A stretch of DNA of 64,000 bases from Cycloclasticus sp. (GTDB lineage Bacteria; Pseudomonadota; Gammaproteobacteria; Methylococcales; Cycloclasticaceae), in assembly GCA_040743155.1 (NCBI GenBank), contig JBFLJU010000001.1, positions 682,001 to 746,000 of the forward strand, read 5' to 3'. The position numbers and the translations under genes are program-made. Below, piece by piece: positions 19,436-27,137 of the stretch (the first letter of the stretch is position 1; each line of letters begins with the position of its first letter). The notes under the pieces were generated by a model, which was not told the origin of the DNA, did no database searches, and was given only the letters and a program-made list of their open reading frames with translations.

Positions 19436-19796
19436 CGACGTACTCTCCATATTTGGGGCGCTAACCAGTAAGGCTGAACGCAGCTATATGAACTGATTGC
19501 AGGTAAGGGGCCTAAAGGCTGTTGAATGCAAGCGGTTCGGTGCTAAACAATACCAATATTTACTGATATCTGATTTATGGTGTCAATGAATGATATGGCG
19601 TTTACTGGGTTTTCAGCGTGCTAATGATCACTTCGAGATGATTAAATTATGCGATGGGCTGATGAAGACTATCAGTCTGTTGCAGCAAAACGGTGTTGCT
19701 GCGTGACAAAGTGGAGAAATATTTGCGTGACTGATCAAGTGGTGTATTCGAGGAGGCTGGCTTAGTGTTCAGGCTATTAGCGCTCGCTTTACTGGC
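19436..19796. other. Intergenic region downstream of the kinase gene
   Basis: No gene can be supported here. It holds the upstream region of the nnrU gene and the 3' flank of the PP2C/kinase gene. One perfect 7-bp stem, GCAGCAA (19683-19689) with TTGCTGC (19696-19702), is present without a T-run, so it is not a standard terminator. Confidence 0.5.
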
Positions 19797-21500
19797 TTAT
19801 TTTAGTAATAAGATGGCAATATTCGCCAATAGGCTTAACGTTGCAAGGCCTTTCCAAAATGCCAAAGGATTACGCTGTATCAGAGGCGTGTGTGCTATTT
19901 GAGTAAATTCTTTATTGGGGTATGACAGATCGTGAATGAATTCTGATATTTCTTCGTAACGTTTTGTTGGGTTTCTTTTGACGATTTTCCTGATGGCACC
20001 GTCCACCCAAAGTGGGATATCTGAGTCGATGTCTAACATTGAAATATACTGTAGTTTACTCAGTGCTTTTTCGCCGTATTTTTCTCCGAACGGTAGTTTG
20101 CTTGTAATCATTTCGTAGCTAATAACGCCTAATGCAAAGGCATCTGAACGGTAACTCGCTGGTTGGCCTAATAGGTATTCTGGTGCAGTATAATGTTGTG
20201 TTCCCAATAAGCTTAAGCGGTGTACTGGGCTTGATATTTCTTCTACGCCAGCTACTTTGGTTGAGCCAAAATCAATAATTTTTACCGTGCCTTGCGTATC
20301 AATAATGATATTTTCGGGCTTCAAATCTTGATGAATCATTTCCTTTCGGTGAAATGCTCTTAATCCACGGGCAATTTGTCGCACAATACCTCTAACATCG
20401 TGCAAGCTAGGCTGCGGATTGTCGCTCATCCAGTGCCTAAGAGTTTGTCCTTCGATGTACTCGGTCACGTAATAGAGAAAGCGGCGAGTTCTTGTTTGTT
20501 CAATGATTTTCAGCACATGGTTGCTATCAATACGACGCCCGACCCATTCTTCTTGTACGAACATATCCAAAAACGTTGGGTCGTCGACATAATTAACGGA
20601 AGGCGTTTTAATAACGACTTGTTGGCCTGTTTCTTCATCGGTAGCAAGATAAACCTGCGTCCGATTGCTGGCGTGTAACTCACGTTCGATACGGTAACCG
20701 TCCATCAGCATGCCCGCGTTTAAGTCAGGAGGAAAGGGGAGTTCCGTTAATTTACGATAAATCTCTTGTTCGTTAACTTGGGGTAACTGATTGAACCTAA
20801 CAATTTGGCAAGTCACATTATCGTCACTGCCGTTTTCCATGGCGAGAGAGGTTATTTCTCGTGCGGCGCGATCTAAGTTGTCGGTGTTGTCAGCATACTT
20901 AGCTAGCATAACGGCATCACTCACAAACTCGTGAACGCCATCGGTCGAGAATAAAAATACATCGCCTTCTTCCAATAAGAAATTGCTGTAATCAATCTCT
21001 AAATGTAGGTCGATGCCCATGGCACGAGTTAGGTAGTTTTTTTCTTTAGAAACCCAGAAACGATGATCGTCGGTGAGAAGCTCAAGCTTGTTATCACGTA
21101 TTCGATAAATACGGGTGTCACCGATATGAAACAAATGAACGGTAGAAGACTTAACGATCAACGCGCTCATGGTTGTCGCTAAGCCTTTATGATTGACACC
21201 GCCTTGTTGCGCCATACCGAGCATCCAGCGATTGGTCGCTATTAAGACCTTTTGTACGGACGTTTTAACGGTCCAAGAATCGGGCGTACAGTAGTAATCA
21301 CCTAGTAGGCTCTTCACGCACGATTCACTGGCGAGCTTGCCAGCATCGCAACCGCTAACCCCGTCAGCAATAACAACAGCAATCCCTTTTTGCTCTAAAA
21401 CTGGGGACTCAGGAAGTAAGACGCCGTAACTGTCTTGATTTTCTTCTTTCAGGCCTTTATCTGACGATTGGCCAAGGTCTATGAGCGCTTCTGATTCCAT
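19797..21500 (-). CDS. Fused PP2C-type phosphatase and Ser/Thr protein kinase, membrane-anchored
   Basis: The N-terminal 240 residues form a PP2C phosphatase ('ADGVSG', 'HIGDTRIYR', 'FSTDGVHEFV', 'GSDDNVTCQIV'). A Hanks-type kinase follows (about 255-520) with the ATP lysine in 'QVVIKTP', catalytic loop 'HQDLKPENI' (HQD in place of HRD) and 'DFGSTK'. A single C-terminal helix anchors it. The same fusion lies beside nasA and nirBD in Pseudomonas aeruginosa (PA1782), so the association is recurrent; its substrate is unknown. The ATG at 21500 is used; a TTG at 21533 overlapping the nasA stop would add 11 residues. It is in the nasA operon and so probably under the same promoter. Confidence 0.9.
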   Translation of the reverse strand: MESEALIDLGQSSDKGLKEENQDSYGVLLPESPVLEQKGIAVVIADGVSGCDAGKLASESCVKSLLGDYYCTPDSWTVKTSVQKVLIATNRWMLGMAQQGGVNHKGLATTMSALIVKSSTVHLFHIGDTRIYRIRDNKLELLTDDHRFWVSKEKNYLTRAMGIDLHLEIDYSNFLLEEGDVFLFSTDGVHEFVSDAVMLAKYADNTDNLDRAAREITSLAMENGSDDNVTCQIVRFNQLPQVNEQEIYRKLTELPFPPDLNAGMLMDGYRIERELHASNRTQVYLATDEETGQQVVIKTPSVNYVDDPTFLDMFVQEEWVGRRIDSNHVLKIIEQTRTRRFLYYVTEYIEGQTLRHWMSDNPQPSLHDVRGIVRQIARGLRAFHRKEMIHQDLKPENIIIDTQGTVKIIDFGSTKVAGVEEISSPVHRLSLLGTQHYTAPEYLLGQPASYRSDAFALGVISYEMITSKLPFGEKYGEKALSKLQYISMLDIDSDIPLWVDGAIRKIVKRNPTKRYEEISEFIHDLSYPNKEFTQIAHTPLIQRNPLAFWKGLATLSLLANIAILLLK

Positions 21501-21519
21501 TGTATGAGCTACTAAGTGA

Positions 21520-22992
21520 TTAAGTGACGTCAATTAGTTCTACTGTACCATCTTCAAGCACTTCAGCCGTTTGCCCCTTAGGTTCTTCTAGGAAGATAAG
21601 CATGAACAGCAAAACGACGCCAGCCGTCCCGCCAATTACCATAAAGAAAATTTGTGGAGAAACAAACGAAAGGACTGTTAAGAAGGTTAAACCACCGACA
21701 TTACCGTAGGCACCAACCATGCCGGCAACTTGCCCTGTCATACGGCGTTGAATTAAGGGTACCATTGCGTAAACGGCACCTGAACCACCTTTTGAAAACA
21801 AGCCGCACAAAATGGTAGAAGCGACGACTAGAGAAACCGCCCAAGTTTCACTGACTTGACCTAATAATAAGAAGGTGAGGGTGATACCTGAAAATAAAAT
21901 AACAAGAGATTTTTTTCGGCCGATCTTATCGCTCAACATGCCGCCCCCTGGGCGGGCGACTAAATTCATTACGGGGTAAATGGCCGCTAAAAGTCCTGCT
22001 GTAATAGGGGATAAACCAAACATATCGATATAAAACAAAGGCAACATTGAAACCAATGCTAATTCAGAACCAAATGTCACCATATAAGCCAAGTCTAAAA
22101 TAGCGACTTGTTTGAACTGGTAACGAAATAAATCAGGTACTTCTTTAGTGAATATATCTTTGTTAACGCGAATGATTTGTACGACTTGGTATAGGTACAC
22201 GGCGGCAATTGAACCGTATGCAATTAATTCCATTTGCTCAGTCAGCCAACCCATACCAGTAGGTGAAAGCTTCCAAGTTAATAGGGCAAGAGCAGCATAT
22301 ATTGGCATGCTCATAAGAATATAAAGAACGAGGTCGCCCTTGCTGGTGACTTCCATGCCACCTACCTTTTTAGGTTTGAAGTAAGTAGAACCTTTAGGTG
22401 TGTCCGTCACGCTAAAGTAGTAAAAGATACCATACACAAAAGCAATAACGGCTGTAATGCTTAAAGCATAGCGCCAACCGTCTTCACCGCCCAACCATAG
22501 CGCCAACGCAGGTAGAGCCATTGCTGAAGCGGCTGAACCAAAGTTACCCCAGCCACCGTAAATACCTTGTGCTATACCTGTTTGTCTTGCAGGGAACCAT
22601 TCACCAATCATGCGAATACCCACCACAAAGCCGGCGCCAACAAAACCGAGTAAGAAACGTGCTAAGGCAAGTTGTTCAAATGTTTGCGCCCATGCAAAGA
22701 AGAGGCATAAAAAGCTGGATAGTACTAAAATTCCTGAGAACATCCGGCGTGGCCCAAAACTATCGACCATCATGCCAACGATGATGCGTGCAGGTATGGT
22801 TAAAGCGACGTTTAATATAAGGAGTACGGAAACTTCTTGGCTTGTTAAGTTGAATACGTCACGAATAACAGACATTAAAGGCGCATGGTTAAACCAGACC
22901 ATAAAACTAATAAAGAATGCGAACCAAGTCGTGTGTAGAATGCGAATATTACCTTTAAAAGATAATAACTTTAATTTTTGCGTCATTGCCAT
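21520..22992 (-). CDS. nasA: Nitrate/nitrite MFS transporter (NarK/NasA type)
   Basis: The 490-residue protein has about 12 membrane helices and the nitrate-porter signatures 'GFVGAGFVVGIRMIGEWFP' with 'GGWGNFGSA' in helix 5 and 'GNVGGLTFL' in helix 11. The substrate arginine is in 'FVVGIRM'. It imports nitrate for assimilation. The frame is open to 23109, but the ATG at 22992 has CAGGGA six bases upstream and fits the family's N-terminus. A perfect sigma54-type promoter lies about 32 bases upstream, and the PP2C/kinase gene follows with overlap or a 19-base gap. Confidence 0.93.
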   Translation of the reverse strand: MAMTQKLKLLSFKGNIRILHTTWFAFFISFMVWFNHAPLMSVIRDVFNLTSQEVSVLLILNVALTIPARIIVGMMVDSFGPRRMFSGILVLSSFLCLFFAWAQTFEQLALARFLLGFVGAGFVVGIRMIGEWFPARQTGIAQGIYGGWGNFGSAASAMALPALALWLGGEDGWRYALSITAVIAFVYGIFYYFSVTDTPKGSTYFKPKKVGGMEVTSKGDLVLYILMSMPIYAALALLTWKLSPTGMGWLTEQMELIAYGSIAAVYLYQVVQIIRVNKDIFTKEVPDLFRYQFKQVAILDLAYMVTFGSELALVSMLPLFYIDMFGLSPITAGLLAAIYPVMNLVARPGGGMLSDKIGRKKSLVILFSGITLTFLLLGQVSETWAVSLVVASTILCGLFSKGGSGAVYAMVPLIQRRMTGQVAGMVGAYGNVGGLTFLTVLSFVSPQIFFMVIGGTAGVVLLFMLIFLEEPKGQTAEVLEDGTVELIDVT

Positions 22993-23023
22993 AAATCCCT
23001 GTTGAATAGAATATTTAGTGTAA

Positions 23024-23039
23024 AGCAATAGCTGTGCCA
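23024..23039 (-). promoter_or_regulatory. Sigma54 promoter of nasA
   Basis: Read on the minus strand: TGGCAC-AGCTA-TTGCT, identical to the sigma54 -24/-12 consensus (TGGCAC-N5-TTGCW) with the required 10 bases between GG and GC. It would start transcription near 23012, about 20 bases before the nasA ATG. Together with the NtrC-like site at 23102-23118 it points to nitrogen control. Confidence 0.82.
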
Positions 23040-23101
23040 AATTCTTATCTGCTTGTTTTTCCGGAAGTTTATTCGATAATTTAGGTCGAAATTCCTCATT
23101 A

Positions 23102-23118
23102 CGCACCAAAATGTTGCG
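23102..23118. promoter_or_regulatory. NtrC-type enhancer site
   Basis: CGCACCAAAATGTTGCG matches the NtrC consensus TGCACCAAAATGGTGCA at 14 of 17 positions. It lies about 70 bases upstream of the sigma54 promoter of nasA and about 130 bases upstream of that of nirB, typical enhancer distances. A further half-site TGCACC occurs at 23133-23138. Binding is inferred from sequence. Confidence 0.72.
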
Positions 23119-23233
23119 CTGTTAATTTATACTGCACCGCAATAAGGCGAGATATTGATTGTGATGCGCGGGCGGATAAGAAGTTTTGGGTTATTAATAT
23201 ATATATCAGTATGTTATGGGTCAACGTATCTGT

Positions 23234-23249
23234 TGGCATACAACGTGCT
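23234..23249 (+). promoter_or_regulatory. Sigma54 promoter of the nirB operon
   Basis: TGGCAT-ACAAC-GTGCT matches the sigma54 consensus at 9 of 11 fixed positions and keeps the GG and GC with 10 bases between. Start of transcription would be near 23260, about 33 bases before the nirB ATG. Weaker than the nasA promoter, but the divergent arrangement around an NtrC-like site supports it. Confidence 0.65.
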
Positions 23250-23292
23250 AGAACCAAATGAAACTATGAATAAAAACTGGAAGAAATAAAGC

Positions 23293-25821
23293 ATGAGTGA
23301 TAAAAAACAATTGGTTGTTATTGGCAATGGCATGGTGGGTCATAAGTTCCTACAGTCCATGACGCAAAGTGAGGCTATGCAAGATTATGAAATTACGACT
23401 TTTTGTGAAGAGACACGTCTTGCCTATGACCGTGTTCAACTAACGTCATATTTTAATGGTAAGACTGAAGATGATTTGTCACTTGTTGAGCCTGGTTTTT
23501 TTGAAGACAACAATATTACAGTCCACATGGGTGACCGTGCTTCGACCATTGATCGCAAAAGTAAAACGGTTACATCTGAAAACGGTATCAGTATTTCTTA
23601 TGACAAAATCGTTTTAGCGACGGGTTCTTTTCCTTTTGTACCGCCGATTCCTGGCCATGAAAGAGATAATTGTTTTGTCTACCGTACGATCGATGACTTA
23701 ATTGATATCACTAAAGCCGGTGAACAATCCAAGGTGGGTGTTGTTATTGGTGGTGGTTTGTTAGGGCTGGAGGCAGCAAAAGCGCTAAAGGACCTTGGTT
23801 TGAAAACTCATGTTGTTGAGTTTGCACCTCGCTTGATGGCTGTGCAGATTGATGATGGTGCTGGAGCAGTTTTACGCAAGAAGATTGAAGAGCTAGATGT
23901 AAGCGTTCATACGCAAAAAAATACCCAAGGCATTGTTGATGGTGAAGAATGCGTTCATCGCATGAACTTTGCAGATGGCACGCACATTGAAACAGACGTT
24001 ATTTTGTTTTCAGCGGGTATTCGCCCTCGTGATGATATTGCCCGCGATTGTGGTTTAACATTGGGTGAGCGAGGCGGTATCGTTGTTGATGATAACTGCC
24101 GTACGTCGGATGAAGATATCTATGCGATCGGTGAGTGTGCCTTATGGGAGGGTAAGATCTTTGGTCTTGTAGCGCCAGGCTATCAAATGGCTCAAGTGAC
24201 AGCTGATCAGCTGTCTTCGAAAGAGAACAGTTTTACCGGTGCAGATATGAGCACCAAGTTGAAATTGATGGGTGTGGATGTGGCCAGTATTGGTGATGCA
24301 CACGCAGCAACCGAAAAAGCCAAGGTTTATACTTATGTTAACGGCGCTGACGATGTGTATAAAAAAATCGTTGTTAGTGAAGATAATACTCGTTTACTAG
24401 GTGCTGTATTGATTGGCGACACCGTCGATTATGGTAATTTATTACAACTCAAGCTGAATGATATTCCGCTACCGGAATATCCAGACGCGCTTATTTTACC
24501 GCAGCGCGACGGTTCTGGCGCAACGGGTTTAGGTGTGGAAGCCTTACCTGATGCAGCACAAATTTGTTCGTGTTTTGATGTATCAAAAGGCGCTTTGTGT
24601 CAGGCAGTATCAGACGGTGCGACGACAATGGGTGCTCTTAAAGAGTGTACTAACGCAACAACCGGTTGTGGTGGTTGTACTGCTCTAGTCGGACAAGTTC
24701 TGAACAAAGAACTAGAAAAACTAGGCATGGATGTTAACACTGACCTGTGTGAGCATTTTGCCTACACTCGTCAGGAAATGTATCACCTTGTACGTGTTGG
24801 TGGCATTAAAACGTTTGATGAAATGATTGAAAAACACGGCAAAGGTCATGGCTGCGATATTTGTAAGCCGACAACGGCGTCCATTTTGGCGTCTTGCTGG
24901 AATGATTATGTGTTAGAAACGCCTCATGCTGGTTTACAAGACACGAATGATCGTTACCTTGCTAATATTCAAAAAAATGGCACGTACTCCATTGTTCCTC
25001 GTATTGCCGGTGGTGAAATTACGCCAGACAAGTTGATCGTTTTGGGTGAAGTGGGCAAAAAATATAATTTGTACACTAAAATTACCGGCGGTCAACGTGT
25101 GGATTTATTTGGCGCTCGCCAAGAAGAGCTTCCGCTTATTTGGAAAGAACTTGTCGATGCAGGTTTTGAAACGGGTCATGCTTATGGTAAATCACTGCGT
25201 ACCGTTAAGTCATGCGTTGGTAGTACATGGTGTCGTTACGGTGTTGCTGATAGCGTTACTACCGCCATTGAATTAGAAAATCGTTACAAGGGTTTACGCT
25301 CTCCACATAAATTAAAATTTGCTGTGTCAGGTTGTACGCGTGAATGTGCCGAAGCGCAAAGTAAAGACGTGGGCATTATTGCTACTGAAAACGGCTGGAA
25401 TTTATATTTATGTGGTAACGGCGGCATGAAGCCAAGGCACGCAGACTTGTTTGCAACGGGGCTTGATTACGAGACGATGATCAAATATATCGACCGTTTC
25501 TTGATGTTTTACGTTAAAACGGCAGACCGCTTACAACGTACATCTACCTGGATGATGAATTTAGAAGGTGGCTTAGATTATCTGCGTGAAGTGGTAATCG
25601 AAGATTCACTGGGCTTGGCTGAAACCTTTGAAGATGAGATGCAAACGGTTATCGATACCTACCAATGCGAATGGAAAACAACGGTTGAAAATGAAGAGAA
25701 ATCTAAATCATTTAACGCCTTTGTAAACTCTGATAAAGGCGATAGCCAAATCGTATTTGTTCCAGAGCGTGACCAAATACGTCCTGCGCGTAAAGAAGAA
25801 ATGACAGCGCAACTAAATTAA
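23293..25821 (+). CDS. nirB: NADH-dependent assimilatory nitrite reductase, large subunit
   Basis: The 842-residue enzyme has an N-terminal FAD site ('VVIGNGMVGHKF'), an NAD site ('VVIGGGLLGLEAAKAL'), a BFD-like [2Fe-2S] region ('CSCFDVSKGALC', 'TTGCGGC') and the C-terminal siroheme/[4Fe-4S] domain with ligands C641, C647, C681 and C685 ('CVGSTWC', 'CTREC'). It reduces nitrite to ammonium in the cytoplasm with NADH. Length is normal. First gene of nirB-nirD-phzF-like-narB-dmsBC-like, reading away from nasA. Confidence 0.97.
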   Translation: MSDKKQLVVIGNGMVGHKFLQSMTQSEAMQDYEITTFCEETRLAYDRVQLTSYFNGKTEDDLSLVEPGFFEDNNITVHMGDRASTIDRKSKTVTSENGISISYDKIVLATGSFPFVPPIPGHERDNCFVYRTIDDLIDITKAGEQSKVGVVIGGGLLGLEAAKALKDLGLKTHVVEFAPRLMAVQIDDGAGAVLRKKIEELDVSVHTQKNTQGIVDGEECVHRMNFADGTHIETDVILFSAGIRPRDDIARDCGLTLGERGGIVVDDNCRTSDEDIYAIGECALWEGKIFGLVAPGYQMAQVTADQLSSKENSFTGADMSTKLKLMGVDVASIGDAHAATEKAKVYTYVNGADDVYKKIVVSEDNTRLLGAVLIGDTVDYGNLLQLKLNDIPLPEYPDALILPQRDGSGATGLGVEALPDAAQICSCFDVSKGALCQAVSDGATTMGALKECTNATTGCGGCTALVGQVLNKELEKLGMDVNTDLCEHFAYTRQEMYHLVRVGGIKTFDEMIEKHGKGHGCDICKPTTASILASCWNDYVLETPHAGLQDTNDRYLANIQKNGTYSIVPRIAGGEITPDKLIVLGEVGKKYNLYTKITGGQRVDLFGARQEELPLIWKELVDAGFETGHAYGKSLRTVKSCVGSTWCRYGVADSVTTAIELENRYKGLRSPHKLKFAVSGCTRECAEAQSKDVGIIATENGWNLYLCGNGGMKPRHADLFATGLDYETMIKYIDRFLMFYVKTADRLQRTSTWMMNLEGGLDYLREVVIEDSLGLAETFEDEMQTVIDTYQCEWKTTVENEEKSKSFNAFVNSDKGDSQIVFVPERDQIRPARKEEMTAQLN

Positions 25822-25835
25822 GCGATAACAAACGG

Positions 25836-26195
25836 ATGAATACTCAAATGGCTAATGAATTGAATAATAATGAAGTTGATGTCTGCGCGTTAACGGACCT
25901 CACCGAAAATGCAGGTACAGCGGCACTTGTGGATGACGTGCAAATCGCTTTGTTTTACGTTAAACGAACACAGCAAGTGTTTGCCTTAGACAACTATGAC
26001 CCTTTTAGTGAAGCGAATGTGATATCTCGTGGCATCATAGGCAGTGTTGGTGATGACCTTGTTGTGGCTTCACCAATCTACAAACAGCACTTCAAGCTCG
26101 AAACTGGACAGTGCATTGAAGATGAAGATGTTTCCATTGCAGCTTATAAAGCACAAATAGTAAATGGCCGAGTGATAATCGGCTTAGCAAGTTAA
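25836..26195 (+). CDS. nirD: Nitrite reductase small subunit (Rieske-like)
   Basis: The 119-residue protein has the NirD fold with 'VDDVQIALFYVKRTQQVFALDNYDPFSEANVISRGIIG' type sequence and 'PIYKQHFKLETGQC'. As usual for NirD, the cluster-binding Cys-His pairs of true Rieske proteins are missing. It is the partner of NirB, 14 bases upstream. Start may be the ATG at 25836 or at 25848 (MANELNN). Confidence 0.92.
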   Translation: MNTQMANELNNNEVDVCALTDLTENAGTAALVDDVQIALFYVKRTQQVFALDNYDPFSEANVISRGIIGSVGDDLVVASPIYKQHFKLETGQCIEDEDVSIAAYKAQIVNGRVIIGLAS

Positions 26196-26209
26196 CGAGG
26201 ATTGAGACA

Positions 26210-27124
26210 ATGACACCAATGTATTACACACTTGACGTTTTTACCGATGACATTTTTCAAGGCGCACAGATAGCGGTTTTTCCAAATGCAGAGGGGTTAT
26301 CTGAAGAAAAATTAGGCCGTATTGCCAATGAACTAAATTTGTCAGAGACGGTATTTATTTATCCACTAGACAAAAACGAAAATGAATTTAAAGTACGGAT
26401 TTTCTCACCAATGGGTGAAGTGGACTTTGCGGGTCACCCAATTTTAGCGATAGCAAATGTACTAGCAGAAACCGGACAAATTACGCTAGAGGGTGCTTAT
26501 ACCAGCATGCTTCTAAAGCAAAACAATCAAGATGTTGTAGCTAATATTTCAATGGATGACGAAGGGAAACGTTTTGTTCAGTTCACACTTCAAAGTACGC
26601 CAGTAGTTGACCGCTTTACACCGCCAGGTAGCGAATTGGCTAATTTATTGTCAATTGATGAAAGAGATATTGACCATACGCAGTACCATACTCGTTTAGT
26701 TTCCAGTGGTTTGCCTTATTTAATTGTCCCACTAAAGTCACAAGAAGCCGTTCGCAAAGCTCGTTTTGATGTTAAAGCATGGGGTGAATCCAGTGCACCT
26801 GCTATGGCAGCACAAGAAATTTTTGTTTTCAGTGCAAAAACTGATTCAAGTGATAGTAACTTCCATGGACGTTTACTTGGCCCAAGTGTTGGTGACCATG
26901 AAGATCCTCCAATTGGCTCAGTAATGCCTGCATTTACTGGCTATTTAGCATCGCACGAGCACGTGAGAGAAGGTACGTACAGTTTTGCTATTGATCGAGG
27001 TACGTTAGAAACGCGTAGAAGCCTTCTACATATTGAGATGGACAAACGAACAGGGCGACCAATAACACTTAGGGTTGGTGGTGATTCAGTATTCGTTAGC
27101 AAAAATGAATTATTAATGAGTTAA
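26210..27124 (+). CDS. PhzF family isomerase-like protein in the nitrate operon
   Basis: The 304-residue protein matches the PhzF/YddE fold: 'YTLDVFTDDIFQGAQIAVFPNAEGL', 'NLSETVFI' with the catalytic-type glutamate, 'FSPMGEVDFAGHPILAIANVL' and 'FTGYLASHE'. Relatives isomerise or epimerise small acids, but most have no known substrate. It lies 14 bases after nirD and 13 bases before narB with good spacing, so it is part of the nitrate operon. I have no established role for it there. Confidence 0.87.
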   Translation: MTPMYYTLDVFTDDIFQGAQIAVFPNAEGLSEEKLGRIANELNLSETVFIYPLDKNENEFKVRIFSPMGEVDFAGHPILAIANVLAETGQITLEGAYTSMLLKQNNQDVVANISMDDEGKRFVQFTLQSTPVVDRFTPPGSELANLLSIDERDIDHTQYHTRLVSSGLPYLIVPLKSQEAVRKARFDVKAWGESSAPAMAAQEIFVFSAKTDSSDSNFHGRLLGPSVGDHEDPPIGSVMPAFTGYLASHEHVREGTYSFAIDRGTLETRRSLLHIEMDKRTGRPITLRVGGDSVFVSKNELLMS

Positions 27125-27137
27125 GTGGAACTCAAAT

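Noticed and set aside
19683-19702. Perfect 7-bp stem GCAGCAA/TTGCTGC as a terminator
   Set aside because: No T-run follows on either strand, so it does not fit an intrinsic terminator; it may be chance.
22610-23005. Open frame of 131 codons on the plus strand within nasA
   Set aside because: It lies antisense to the clear NasA coding sequence and its translation is rich in Lys, Arg and Thr without any family signal.
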